Positions 13,035 to 18,783 of a stretch of 41,735 bases of DNA are shown piece by piece. The stretch is from a virus. Each line of letters starts with the position of its first letter. Positions within the stretch are counted from its first letter, which is position 1. The notes beneath the pieces are model-generated. The model saw nothing but the letters and a program-made list of their open reading frames with translations. It searched no databases and was not told the DNA's origin. A program made the translations under genes and the position numbers. The DNA lies in the IMG/VR virus record IMGVR_UViG_3300032235_000198, positions 1-41,735 of that record, one strand, 5' to 3'.

Positions 13035-13185
13035 CCGCCGCTTCTACTTCCAGATCAAGGCCGCCAACGTGCTCGAGTGCGTGGAGGCCTCCAGCCTCAC
13101 TGAGGCCAAGCTGATCGCCGCCGACACATGGCTCGAGTGGTGGTCGCAGATCGAATGGCTCAACACTGAAGAAACCAATGCCTGA
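13027..13185 (+). CDS. Small conserved hypothetical protein
   Basis: A 52-residue protein: MTDRRFYFQIKAANVLECVE, then SLTEAKLIAADTWLEWWSQI and a short acidic tail. The pattern suggests a strand-strand-helix fold, and I recall similar sequences from cyanophage small-gene clusters. Coupled to both neighbours by overlaps of 8 bases. Function unknown. Confidence 0.6.
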   Translation: MTDRRFYFQIKAANVLECVEASSLTEAKLIAADTWLEWWSQIEWLNTEETNA

Positions 13186-13414
13186 AACAACCGGTGCAAT
13201 GCTGCCTTGGCAATGGGCAGACGGACCACAGACCAGCCAGCACGGTGACGGCATCAGCCGGCCGAGGCCGAAGGCGCGCACCCGCGAGTTCCGCCTGATC
13301 GTCTACCCGCAGGGTGCCCAGCCCATGACGTGGATCACGCGCGCTGAAACGAAGCGCCACGCAATCCGCTACGCCGAAGCCCGCTGGCCGGGCGCCACCG
13401 TGGAGGTGGCCTGA
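13178..13414 (+). CDS. Small hypothetical protein
   Basis: A 78-residue protein with a polar, probably disordered N-terminal third and a beta-alpha-beta-like C-terminal part (EFRLIVYPQGAQPMTWITRA, then TKRHAIRYAEARWPGATVEV). The C-terminal part resembles in plan the neighbouring 52-residue protein (substrate-like strand plus EAK-type helix), so the two may share a fold. Stop overlaps the start of the RlpA-like gene. No family recognised. Confidence 0.55.
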   Translation: MPETTGAMLPWQWADGPQTSQHGDGISRPRPKARTREFRLIVYPQGAQPMTWITRAETKRHAIRYAEARWPGATVEVA

Positions 13415-13737
13415 TGATGCGCCACCTGCTGACTGCAGCGCTGCTGCTGGTTGCCATGCCAGCCCACGCGCGCTCGGTGACAGCCACGGTCTACGACGGC
13501 TGGTACCACGGGCGCACCACATACTGCGGCGGCACCTACGAGCACTGGGGCATCAGCGCGGCACATCCATGGTTGCCCTGCGGCACGCCGGTGCGCGTCA
13601 GCCACCGCGGCCGCGTGCTCACGGTGCGCGTCACTGACCGCTGCGACTGCTCCAGCCTGGACCTGAGCGCCGGTGCTGCGCATCGCCTTGGCGTGCCGCT
13701 GGATGGCATCGCCACCGTCACCATCGACCATCCATGA
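13414..13737 (+). CDS. Secreted RlpA-like double-psi beta-barrel protein
   Basis: A 107-residue protein with a signal peptide (MMRHLLTAALLLVAMPAHAR, cleavage expected after AHA). The mature part is a compact RlpA-like barrel: TATVYDGWYHGRTTYCGGTY, then SAAHPWLPCGTPVRVS, then TVRVTDRCDC and LDLSAGAAHRLGVPLDGIAT. The Asp in RVTDR and the Glu in TYEHWG sit where RlpA lytic transglycosylases have catalytic residues, and four cysteines could form disulfides in the periplasm. RlpA cleaves denuded peptidoglycan; a phage version could help lysis, remodel the wall or block superinfection. It lies in the early small-gene string rather than near the lysis genes. Confidence 0.8.
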   Translation: MMRHLLTAALLLVAMPAHARSVTATVYDGWYHGRTTYCGGTYEHWGISAAHPWLPCGTPVRVSHRGRVLTVRVTDRCDCSSLDLSAGAAHRLGVPLDGIATVTIDHP

Positions 13738-13931
13738 GCGACATCCGCCACCGCATCGAGCAGCTGCTTAGCGACACCAGCGCCTTCACCGCTGGTCAGA
13801 CTGAGGAGCGCCAGCGCATCCGCCAGCTGATCGACATCCGCATCGATCAGCTGTGCGGCACCGTTGGGCTCCGCAACCGCCAGCAGCTCTGCGCTGAGCT
13901 GCTCCGCATCCGCCAACACCTCGAACCATGA
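13734..13931 (+). CDS. Small helical hypothetical protein
   Basis: A 65-residue, almost entirely helical and charged protein (MSDIRHRIEQLLSDTSAFTA, then EERQRIRQLIDIRIDQL, then RNRQQLCAELLRIRQHLEP). Heptad-like Leu/Ile spacing suggests a coiled coil or helical bundle. Four-base overlaps with both neighbours. Function unknown. Confidence 0.55.
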   Translation: MSDIRHRIEQLLSDTSAFTAGQTEERQRIRQLIDIRIDQLCGTVGLRNRQQLCAELLRIRQHLEP

Positions 13932-14194
13932 ACGCACAACAGCTTGACCAGCAGCGCGCCGACATGATGGACGCGCTGTACGAACGCAGCGGCCGCACCT
14001 GCTGCACCTACACCGGCCTGTGGCAAGAGTTCTGCGCCGACATCGCCGCCAACTTCCGCGACACGGATTACCCCGAGCTGCTTGCCCGCGTGGTGCGTGC
14101 CATGGATGCCACCGAGTCGGTCATGACGCAGAAGCAGGCGCAGCAGGCGATCGAGATCTGCCGCCAGCAGCTACTGGGGGATAAGTGGCGATGA
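13928..14194 (+). CDS. Small hypothetical protein
   Basis: An 88-residue helical protein (MNAQQLDQQRADMMDALYER, a CC pair in RTCCTYTGLWQEF, then a C-terminal helix QAQQAIEICRQQLLGDKWR). No family recognised. Coupled by ATGA overlaps to the helical protein upstream and the HTH protein downstream. Confidence 0.55.
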   Translation: MNAQQLDQQRADMMDALYERSGRTCCTYTGLWQEFCADIAANFRDTDYPELLARVVRAMDATESVMTQKQAQQAIEICRQQLLGDKWR

Positions 14195-14379
14195 GCCGGC
14201 CATTCAAGGCTGGCGAGGAGAACATCGCCGCGATCCTCACGCCGGAGCTGGTGCGCAATCTGCGCCGGCTTCGCACCGAGGGGTGGAGCTACCGCCAGCT
14301 GGCGGCTGAGTTCGATGTGGACGAGAAACACGCATGGCGCATCTGCAAACGCATCGCATGGGGATGGCTTGATGACTGA
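14191..14379 (+). CDS. Small HTH protein
   Basis: A 62-residue protein whose centre is a homeodomain-like HTH: LTPELVRNLRRLRTEGWSYR, then QLAAEFDVDEKHAWRICKR. It resembles the HTH of transposase/resolvase-type regulators and could bind DNA as a small early regulator. Its ATG overlaps the previous stop by four bases; the C terminus overlaps the DUF3310 start. No dimerisation or ligand domain is present. Confidence 0.6.
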   Translation: MSRPFKAGEENIAAILTPELVRNLRRLRTEGWSYRQLAAEFDVDEKHAWRICKRIAWGWLDD

Positions 14380-14584
14380 TCAGATCAACCCGGATCACTA
14401 CCGGCAAGGTGGCATTGAGTGCATCGATGCGATCGAGGCTGCGCTGACGCCCGAGGAGTTCCGCGGCTACTGCAAGGGCAACGTGATCAAGTACACCTGG
14501 CGCGAGCGCTACAAGGGGGAGGCGGTGTCGCTGGCAAAAGCGCAGTGGTATCTCCGCCGGCTGCTCGCCAAACTGGAGGCATGA
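14372..14584 (+). CDS. DUF3310 protein
   Basis: A 70-residue DUF3310 protein: NPDHYRQGGIECIDAIEAAL, then FRGYCKGNVIKYTWRERYK and KAQWYLRRLLAKL. The NPDHY start, GN-x-IKY centre and the YL-x-x-L helix are the family signature. DUF3310 is common in phage genomes near nucleotide metabolism and replication genes and is sometimes fused to such enzymes; its biochemical role is not established. The ATG at MTDQINPD is chosen because upstream residues overlap the HTH gene and lie outside the domain. Confidence 0.88.
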   Translation: MTDQINPDHYRQGGIECIDAIEAALTPEEFRGYCKGNVIKYTWRERYKGEAVSLAKAQWYLRRLLAKLEA

Positions 14585-14811
14585 TGCACCTGCCCGGCCT
14601 GAACCTGCTCGAGCGCGCTGCGCTGTGGGTGCTGGTGCGCAGTCCCCGCACCAGTCTGGTGGTGGTGAAGGAGCTGCACTGGCCGACCGTGTTCGTGGCG
14701 GCCAACCCTGCTGATCCAGTGGCGGCACACGTCACAGCCGGTGAGCCCGAGCCAGCCAGCATGACGCTCGAGCGTCTCTACCACCTGCCGAGTCACGGAG
14801 AAGAGGAGTGA
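14581..14811 (+). CDS. Small hypothetical protein
   Basis: A 76-residue protein from the first of two tandem ATGs (MMHLPGLNLLERAALWVLVR). The N terminus is amphipathic and hydrophobic and could associate with membrane. The rest is polar and ends in EEE. Stop overlaps the GTG of the next gene (GTGA). No family recognised. Confidence 0.5.
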   Translation: MMHLPGLNLLERAALWVLVRSPRTSLVVVKELHWPTVFVAANPADPVAAHVTAGEPEPASMTLERLYHLPSHGEEE

Positions 14812-15131
14812 TTAGCCTGCACGCCGGCCGTCTGCTGCTGGTGTGCAGCCGCTCCGATCGGAACTGGCACGCGCGCATCGTGCTGGGTCCAAAGCCCGAG
14901 CTGCAGATCGAGGCCGACACCGGCACGGTGCAGCTGCAGGAGGCGCTGCTGCGGGCGCAGTCGATCTACCGCGCAGCAGTCACCAACCTGCGGCCGGCCA
15001 GTAGCCCGCCAATGTGTTGGGACTGCAAATACTGGGAGATGCGGCAGCAGTGCTGCGGGTACGAGTTGCCAGAATCGAAGAGAAGCGGCGGCCGTTTCGC
15101 GGCCAGGTGTGACCTGTATGTTCGGTCCTGA
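14808..15131 (+). CDS. Small protein with a Cys-cluster (zinc finger-like)
   Basis: A 107-residue protein starting at GTG behind AAGAGGA. The N-terminal half is beta-rich (ISLHAGRLLLVCSRSDRNWH). The C-terminal half has CWDCKYWEMRQQCCGYE and a last Cys in ARCDLY, a spacing that could bind zinc or an iron-sulfur cluster. I recall cyanophage small proteins with a similar Cys-rich tail, but cannot name a function. Confidence 0.55.
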   Translation: MISLHAGRLLLVCSRSDRNWHARIVLGPKPELQIEADTGTVQLQEALLRAQSIYRAAVTNLRPASSPPMCWDCKYWEMRQQCCGYELPESKRSGGRFAARCDLYVRS

Positions 15132-15288
15132 GGTGATCAGCCGCACCGATCGCGATGGCGGCAGCATCGAGACGATCATGCCCGTGAAGGGTGAGGTCTA
15201 CTACCGCAGCTGCGTGGGCGGCACCTGCAGGTACAGCAGCGACCTGTGGCAGGCGGAGCTTTACCTGGACCACCTGCTCGGCCGCTGA
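15118..15288 (+). CDS. Small hypothetical protein
   Basis: A 56-residue protein (MFGPEVISRTDRDGGSIETI, then PVKGEVYYRSCVGGTCRYSS and a final helix LWQAELYLDHLLGR). Overlaps the previous gene by 14 bases, and its stop shares bases with the next ATG (TGATG). A beta hairpin plus helix is likely. Function unknown. Confidence 0.5.
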   Translation: MFGPEVISRTDRDGGSIETIMPVKGEVYYRSCVGGTCRYSSDLWQAELYLDHLLGR

Positions 15289-15374
15289 TGCTCCACGACG
15301 TGCTGGTTCTAGTGCTCGAGTATTGGGCGACGTGCCTGATCGCGCTGTGGGTGTGCAGCAGGATCCTGCCGTAG
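15288..15374 (+). CDS. Tiny single-span membrane peptide, last gene of the rightward string
   Basis: A 28-residue peptide (MLHDVLVLVLEYWATCLIAL, then WVCSRILP) that is one membrane helix. Its ATG overlaps the previous stop. Short enough to be chance, but the TGATG coupling and the position in a tight operon support expression. Could be a holin- or regulator-like micropeptide. Confidence 0.35.
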   Translation: MLHDVLVLVLEYWATCLIALWVCSRILP

Positions 15375-15410
15375 CCTCAGCAGGTTCCCGCTCTGCTTCG
15401 GCATCGGGCT

Positions 15411-15485
15411 CACCCAGTCCGAGCCAATGGATAGGACGGCCACCGCCGCTGCGGGGCGATGCGGGTTCGATTCCCGCCTGGGTGC
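15411..15485 (+). tRNA. Degenerate tRNA-like element (Arg-like D loop, no readable anticodon)
   Basis: The ends pair perfectly as a 7-bp acceptor stem (CACCCAG with CTGGGTG). A perfect 5-bp T stem, GCGGG/CCCGC, encloses the loop TTCGATT, and the D-loop region reads AATGGATA as in some arginine tRNAs. Total length (about 75) and spacing are right for a tRNA. The anticodon arm pairs poorly: the best fit has one mismatch and a 9-base loop without T33, so no anticodon can be read. No CCA is encoded. It could be a decayed tRNA, a non-decoding tRNA-like structure or a 3'-processing signal for the operon transcript. Confidence 0.5.
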
Positions 15486-15578
15486 TGATTGAAGCGGCCT
15501 CCGATACGGTTACAGCTGCAGCCACCGCGACTGCAACACCGCGCGCGTCCTTACGGATAGCGCCGACCGCTGAGTGAT

Positions 15579-15602
15579 AAAAAAAAGGGGCCGAAGCCCC
15601 TT
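15579..15602 (-). terminator. Intrinsic terminator with UUCG loop
   Basis: On the minus strand AAGGGGC, loop TTCG, GCCCCTT, then eight T. It directly follows the stop of the leftward 61-residue gene, so it terminates that transcript. In the opposite direction it is a stem without a T-tract. Confidence 0.9.
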
Positions 15603-15604
15603 GG

Positions 15605-15790
15605 TTACTGGAGCCGGTTTTCTAGATCCATGCAGGTGCTCACCAGTGTGTCGACTAGCGGATTGGAGATGATCTCCTCCCACTCGTCGTCGGTGGTGCA
15701 GTCCCGCAGATCTTCCAGCGCTTGTTTGACCGCCTCACAAGAGGCAATCAGATCAGCGATGGCTTCAAGGCCGGCGCTCAATTTCTTCAT
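15605..15790 (-). CDS. Small acidic protein, paralogue of the 16591-16785 product
   Basis: A 61-residue acidic helical protein (MKKLSAGLEAIADLIASCEA, then LEDLRDCTTDDEWEEIISN and VSTCMDLENRL). It shares a clear pattern with the 64-residue protein at 16591-16785: both have L-x-x-LRD-x-TT-x-D-x-W, an N-x-L-x-D segment and CMDLE near the end. The bases before both ATGs are also alike (GCACCTAGA). The start is chosen by this match. A plausible promoter lies upstream and a strong terminator follows, so it is a single-gene unit. The function is unknown; its position among lysogeny genes allows a regulatory role. Confidence 0.65.
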   Translation of the reverse strand: MKKLSAGLEAIADLIASCEAVKQALEDLRDCTTDDEWEEIISNPLVDTLVSTCMDLENRLQ

Positions 15791-15833
15791 TTTTCTAGGT
15801 GCGGTGGATGCCGGGATCGCTCCCGACTCCTTC

Positions 15834-15862
15834 AATATAGTCGATGGGCGGTGCATCTGCGA
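15834..15862 (-). promoter_or_regulatory. Candidate sigma-70-like promoter for the leftward small gene
   Basis: On the minus strand TCGCAG (15862-15857) is followed after 17 bases by TATATT (15839-15834). The start codon is 43 bases further on. The -10 is good and the -35 is weak. It fits the single-gene unit that ends at the UUCG terminator. Confidence 0.45.
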
Positions 15863-15969
15863 CCGCTGCAACATCTCTTAATAATGTGGCCGGTGGCTGG
15901 TCCTCACGCGGTGCCAGCCTGGTGCCCGCAGCCGGCCGCTACGGGATCGCCTAGATCCTCAGGAAAGGT

Positions 15970-16287
15970 CTAGGCCGCAAGATTAGCGCCGCTGGTGAGC
16001 CACTGCACGATCGCCCACTCGCCGAGTGCTGACCAGAACGGCTGCTGGCGGTACCAGTCCACCCAAGGCTTGTGCCCCTTGGAGCAGTTGCAACCCATGC
16101 AGCAGGCGACCATGTTGCTGGGCACCGTGAGCCCGCCATGCGCCTTGGGGATGACGTGATCGAGCGTCGGGCTGCGGCCGAGATCAGCGGCGCAGTAGGC
16201 GCAGCGGTAGTTCCAAGCGAGGAGGATCTGATCACGCGCTAATCGCCGGGTGATCAGGCGTGTCTCCTCAATGCGGTGTCGATCCAC
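15970..16287 (-). CDS. HNH endonuclease
   Basis: A 105-residue HNH nuclease. The zinc and active-site pattern is CAYCAADLGRSPTLDHVIPK with DH as the catalytic pair, followed by HGGLTVPSNMVACCMGCNCS and KGHKPW. Its two Cys pairs suggest a structural zinc. It overlaps the upstream 61-residue gene by 20 bases. HNH proteins of this size are either free-standing homing enzymes or packaging cofactors; here, far from the terminase and among lysogeny genes, a homing or recombination-associated role is more likely. This is inference. Confidence 0.85.
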   Translation of the reverse strand: MDRHRIEETRLITRRLARDQILLAWNYRCAYCAADLGRSPTLDHVIPKAHGGLTVPSNMVACCMGCNCSKGHKPWVDWYRQQPFWSALGEWAIVQWLTSGANLAA

Positions 16288-16453
16288 AGAGATCTGGCGG
16301 CAGGGGGACAGCGTTCACCTCGATGTCGATGATGTCGTCATCGGACGGGATGAACTCGGCCATGCGTGAGTAGATCTCAGCTGGCAGGTCGTCAGGGTCG
16401 GCGTTGGATCGGACGATCAGCTTGGCGGTGATCTCGAGATAGAACGCCCGCAT
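16268..16453 (-). CDS. Small conserved hypothetical protein
   Basis: A 61-residue acidic protein (MRAFYLEITAKLIVRSNADP, then IYSRMAEFIPSDDDIIDIEV). Beta-alpha-beta plan. Its 3' end overlaps the HNH gene, so the two form a small leftward operon. The intergenic region upstream (16454-16590) would hold its promoter together with that of the divergent rightward gene. Function unknown. Confidence 0.55.
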   Translation of the reverse strand: MRAFYLEITAKLIVRSNADPDDLPAEIYSRMAEFIPSDDDIIDIEVNAVPLPPDLCGSTPH

Positions 16454-16545
16454 AGGCTGGCCGCCGCTGGTGCCACGGTAGCGACGCGAACAGGATCAGG
16501 GGAGTGTGAAGGATTGTGAACAAATCACCCTGACGCCGCACTGTG

Positions 16546-16559
16546 CACTGTCTGCAGTG
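16546..16559. promoter_or_regulatory. Palindrome upstream of the 64-residue gene, candidate operator
   Basis: CACTG-TCTG-CAGTG, with a further CACTGTG half-like element just before it. It abuts a TAGATT hexamer (16560-16565) that could be a -10 for the rightward gene. Binding here would block that promoter. No cognate regulator is identified. Confidence 0.4.
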
Positions 16560-16590
16560 TAGATTGAATGAGTTCAACGCACCTAGACAG

Positions 16591-16785
16591 ATGAATACCC
16601 GCACCGCCATCGAGGCGCTTGGTCAGATGGCCACAGTGATCGGCTCCGCCGAGTCAGTTGTGGCTGCCTTGCAGGCACTGCGTGACGGCACCACTGAAGA
16701 TCAGTGGGATCAGTTCTGCAACAACGAGCTGCTCGATGCCCTCATCTGTGCCTGCATGGATCTGGAGAGCGATCTCGAGGACTGA
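16591..16785 (+). CDS. Small acidic protein, paralogue of the 15605-15790 product
   Basis: A 64-residue acidic helical protein (MNTRTAIEALGQMATVIGSA, then LQALRDGTTEDQWDQFCNNE and CACMDLESDLED). It is the diverged relative of the leftward 61-residue protein. Both are monocistronic, each followed by its own intrinsic terminator, and they lie about 0.8 kb apart on opposite strands with the HNH pair between them. The start is the ATG preceded by GCACCTAGACAG, which mirrors the other copy. Function unknown. Confidence 0.7.
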   Translation: MNTRTAIEALGQMATVIGSAESVVAALQALRDGTTEDQWDQFCNNELLDALICACMDLESDLED

Positions 16786-16786
16786 C

Positions 16787-16812
16787 AAGGAGCCCTGCGG
16801 GGCTCCTTTTTT
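16787..16812 (+). terminator. Intrinsic terminator
   Basis: AAGGAGCCC, loop TGCG, GGGCTCCTT merging into a T6 run. It begins one base after the stop of the 64-residue gene. Confidence 0.92.
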
Positions 16813-16837
16813 GTGCCCGTACCCCTACCCTTCACCC

Positions 16838-17038
16838 ATGCAATACATCCTCCGAATCGGCCCGTGGCACGTCGGGCCGTTCGCCACCCACATCGGCGCG
16901 CAGCACTTCGCCGAGAGCCACGGCTGCGACGACTACACCCTGATACCGCTGGACGATCCGGCTGAGGCACCTGGTCGCATCCACCGCCAGCGCATGGCGC
17001 CGCTGCGGCATCCGATGCGCCAAGGCGAGTGGTCTTAA
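16838..17038 (+). CDS. Small hypothetical protein
   Basis: A 66-residue protein (MQYILRIGPWHVGPFATHIG, then AQHFAESHGCDDYTLIPLDD) with a basic C-terminal tail. The plan strand-strand-helix-strand is typical of short phage accessory proteins. The Shine-Dalgarno is not obvious. It follows a terminator and precedes the second HNH gene by 25 bp. No family recognised. Confidence 0.55.
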   Translation: MQYILRIGPWHVGPFATHIGAQHFAESHGCDDYTLIPLDDPAEAPGRIHRQRMAPLRHPMRQGEWS

Positions 17039-17063
17039 AATCAGCTCAACTGATTGCCAGACC

Positions 17064-17459
17064 ATGGGGCGCAACTCCGCCGAATACAGCCGCGCTTACT
17101 ACGAGCGAAACAAGGAACGCATCAAAGCGAAGGCAGCAGAAGGCAATCGGAACCAGCGACGTCGCCACCGGATCCGCATCGTGGAGTACCTACTAGAGCA
17201 CCCATGTGTGGACTGCGGCGAAGCTGACCCACTGGTGCTGGAGTTTGACCATCGCGACCCGAACCAAAAGGCGTTCTCTGTTTCGGAGGGTGCCAACAAG
17301 ACATGGCGCTGGCAGCGCATCGAAGCCGAGATCGCCAAGTGCGATGTGCGATGCGCGAATTGCCACAGGCGTCGAACCAAGGCGCAGCATCTTGAGTGGT
17401 ACGAAGGCGCGCGAATAGTGCGCGAACGGCTTGACGCCATGAATCGAAGCGCCCGCTAA
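17064..17459 (+). CDS. HNH endonuclease with basic N terminus
   Basis: A 131-residue HNH-type protein. The N terminus is strongly basic and helical (EYSRAYYERNKERIKAKAAE). The nuclease core reads CVDCGEADPLVLEFDHRDPN, with DH as the metal-binding pair, and then DVRCANCHRRRTKAQ. Cys pairs on each side bind structural zinc. This type is widespread in phages and often free-standing. It sits just before the attP region, and its stop codon is part of the stem of the following terminator. Confidence 0.85.
   Translation: MGRNSAEYSRAYYERNKERIKAKAAEGNRNQRRRHRIRIVEYLLEHPCVDCGEADPLVLEFDHRDPNQKAFSVSEGANKTWRWQRIEAEIAKCDVRCANCHRRRTKAQHLEWYEGARIVRERLDAMNRSAR
17409..17426 (+). repeat. GCGCGAA motif pair, left cluster
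   Basis: GCGCGAA at 17409-17415 and 17420-17426, 11 bp apart, inside the HNH 3' end. The same motif recurs in the integrase leader. Possible integrase arm-type or Xis sites. Confidence 0.4.
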
Positions 17460-17483
17460 GTCATTGACCTAGCGGGCGCTTTT
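17448..17483 (+). terminator. Intrinsic terminator overlapping the HNH stop codon
   Basis: AGCGCCCGCTA (17448-17458) pairs perfectly with TAGCGGGCGCT (17470-17480) over an 11-base loop, followed by TTT. The T-tract is short. The last base touches the attP core. Confidence 0.8.
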
Positions 17484-17528
17484 GGTTGCGGGGGCCAGAT
17501 TTGAACTGACGACCTTCAGGTTATGAGC
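17483..17528 (-). other. attP core: 3' half of a tRNA-Met(CAU), initiator-like
   Basis: Read on the minus strand, the sequence runs from the anticodon loop CTCATAA through the variable loop AGGTC. It continues with a perfect T arm (GTCAG TTCAAAT CTGGC), the acceptor strand CCCCGCA, discriminator A and CCA. The A at position 72 and the acceptor sequence resemble initiator tRNA-fMet. Upstream of the anticodon loop the sequence no longer fits a tRNA, so this is only the 3' half. A tRNA 3' half next to an integrase gene is the standard form of an attP core. Integration would restore the host tRNA. Confidence 0.85.
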
Positions 17529-17614
17529 TTCAGCCCAAAGGTTCACTGCAGCTCACGCAATCTCACGAAGTACCTGATTCGTCGCTGCTTTTGCTGTTGA
17601 CCTTCTCCCAGTCG

Positions 17615-17666
17615 TTCGCGCAAGATCCCGGCCGTTCGCGCAAATCTGCGCGAATGGTGCGCGAAT
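17615..17666. promoter_or_regulatory. GCGCGAA/TTCGCGC motif cluster in the integrase leader
   Basis: TTCGCGCAA occurs at 17615-17623 and 17635-17643 (20 bp apart). TGCGCGAA is at 17647-17654 and TGCGCGAAT at 17658-17666 (11 bp apart). The middle two form an 8-bp dyad with a 3-bp centre. The last copy runs into the integrase ATG. Helical-turn spacing suggests a protein-binding array: integrase arm sites, an autoregulatory operator, or both. Confidence 0.5.
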
Positions 17667-18783
17667 GGAGAGCGTGGTGAGCAAGCAGTGGATCTCTGAT
17701 CGCAAGATCCCCGGTCTCGGGCTAATGGTGCTGCCGTCAGGCGTGCGCACCTACTACCTGCGTTACAGGGAGCCAGGCGGCAAGCAGCAGACGCACAAGA
17801 TCGGCCGCGCCGAGATCGTGAACGTTACCGCCGCGCGCGAGCAAGCGCACAAGATCCTCGCCGCTGTCGCACAGGGGCAGGCACCCACCAGCGCACGCCA
17901 GCAACAACGCCGAGCACCGACAGTGGCGCAGCTGCTTGAACGCATCAAGGTCGAGCACTGGCGCAAGCTGCGACCTGGCTCCGTGGTCAACAACGAACTG
18001 ATCTGGCGCCGCCACCTGCTGCCGGTGTTCGGTGCCATGCGCGTGCATGAAGTGCAGCAGCGCCATGTGGCTGCTTGGTTCCATGAGGCCAGCCTGAAGG
18101 CGCCCGTAAACGCCAACCGCTGCCTTGAGGTGCTGAGCAAGGCCATGAACTTGGCGGAGCTGTGGGACCTGCGCCCGCAAGGGTCGAATCCGTGCGCGCG
18201 TCTCTCCGGCAACAGTGAACGCAAGCGGCGCCGCTACCTGACGCGCGAGGAGCTTCAGCGGCTGCTGGCGGCCTTGGATCGCTTCGGCATCACCCGCGTT
18301 CGCTGGCGCTTCGCGCAGCTGATCCGCCTGCTGCTGCTGACCGGCTGCCGCGTCTCAGAGATCAAGGATGCGCGCTGGGAATGGGTGCAGGGCGCTGTGC
18401 TGGTGGTGCCAGCTGACTGCCACAAGACCGGACAGGACGGCAGCGATCGCCGCGTGCAGCTGCCACCGCAGGCGCTGCTGGTGCTTGAGGAGCTGCGCGC
18501 CAAATCGAACAGCGAGTGGATCATCCAGGGCGATGGCGATGGCCACCTGATTGGCTACCACCGCATGTGGGCGCAGCTGCTGAAAGACGCCAAGATCGAG
18601 AACCTGCGAGTTCACGACACGCGGCACAGTTTTGCCAGCCTTGGCCTGAGCGCCGGGCTGAGCCTGCCGCAGATCGGTGGACTGCTCGGCCACGCCAGCC
18701 CGCAGACCACGCAGCGCTACGCCCACCTGATGGATGAGGCAGCAGCCGGCATGGCCGCGAAGGTGGCCGCGCTGATCCGCTAG
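17665..18783 (+). CDS. int: Tyrosine integrase, P4-like
   Basis: A 372-residue tyrosine recombinase. The N-terminal arm-binding part is DUF4102-like (KIPGLGLMVLPSGVRTYYLR), followed by a SAM-like core-binding domain (VAQLLERIKVEHWRKLRPGS). Catalytic residues are R229 in TGCRVSEI, a Lys candidate in CHKTGQDGSDRR, H317 and R320 in VHDTRHSF, H343 in LLGHASPQTT and Y352 in QRYAHL. It would recombine the tRNA-derived attP at 17483-17528 with the host tRNA gene. The first ATG has no Shine-Dalgarno; the GTG at 17677, with GGAG upstream, is a possible start. The gene ends on the same CTAG as the convergent dCTP deaminase. Confidence 0.95.
   Translation: MESVVSKQWISDRKIPGLGLMVLPSGVRTYYLRYREPGGKQQTHKIGRAEIVNVTAAREQAHKILAAVAQGQAPTSARQQQRRAPTVAQLLERIKVEHWRKLRPGSVVNNELIWRRHLLPVFGAMRVHEVQQRHVAAWFHEASLKAPVNANRCLEVLSKAMNLAELWDLRPQGSNPCARLSGNSERKRRRYLTREELQRLLAALDRFGITRVRWRFAQLIRLLLLTGCRVSEIKDARWEWVQGAVLVVPADCHKTGQDGSDRRVQLPPQALLVLEELRAKSNSEWIIQGDGDGHLIGYHRMWAQLLKDAKIENLRVHDTRHSFASLGLSAGLSLPQIGGLLGHASPQTTQRYAHLMDEAAAGMAAKVAALIR

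Noticed and set aside
15191-15577. A rightward 128-residue frame over the tRNA-like region
   Set aside because: It overlaps the 56-residue and 28-residue genes in another frame and the tRNA-like element; Ala/Thr/Ser-rich translation without a pattern.
17483-17560. A complete tRNA-Met gene carried by the phage
   Set aside because: Only the part from the anticodon loop to CCA fits; the sequence on the 5' side has no D arm or pairing acceptor strand.
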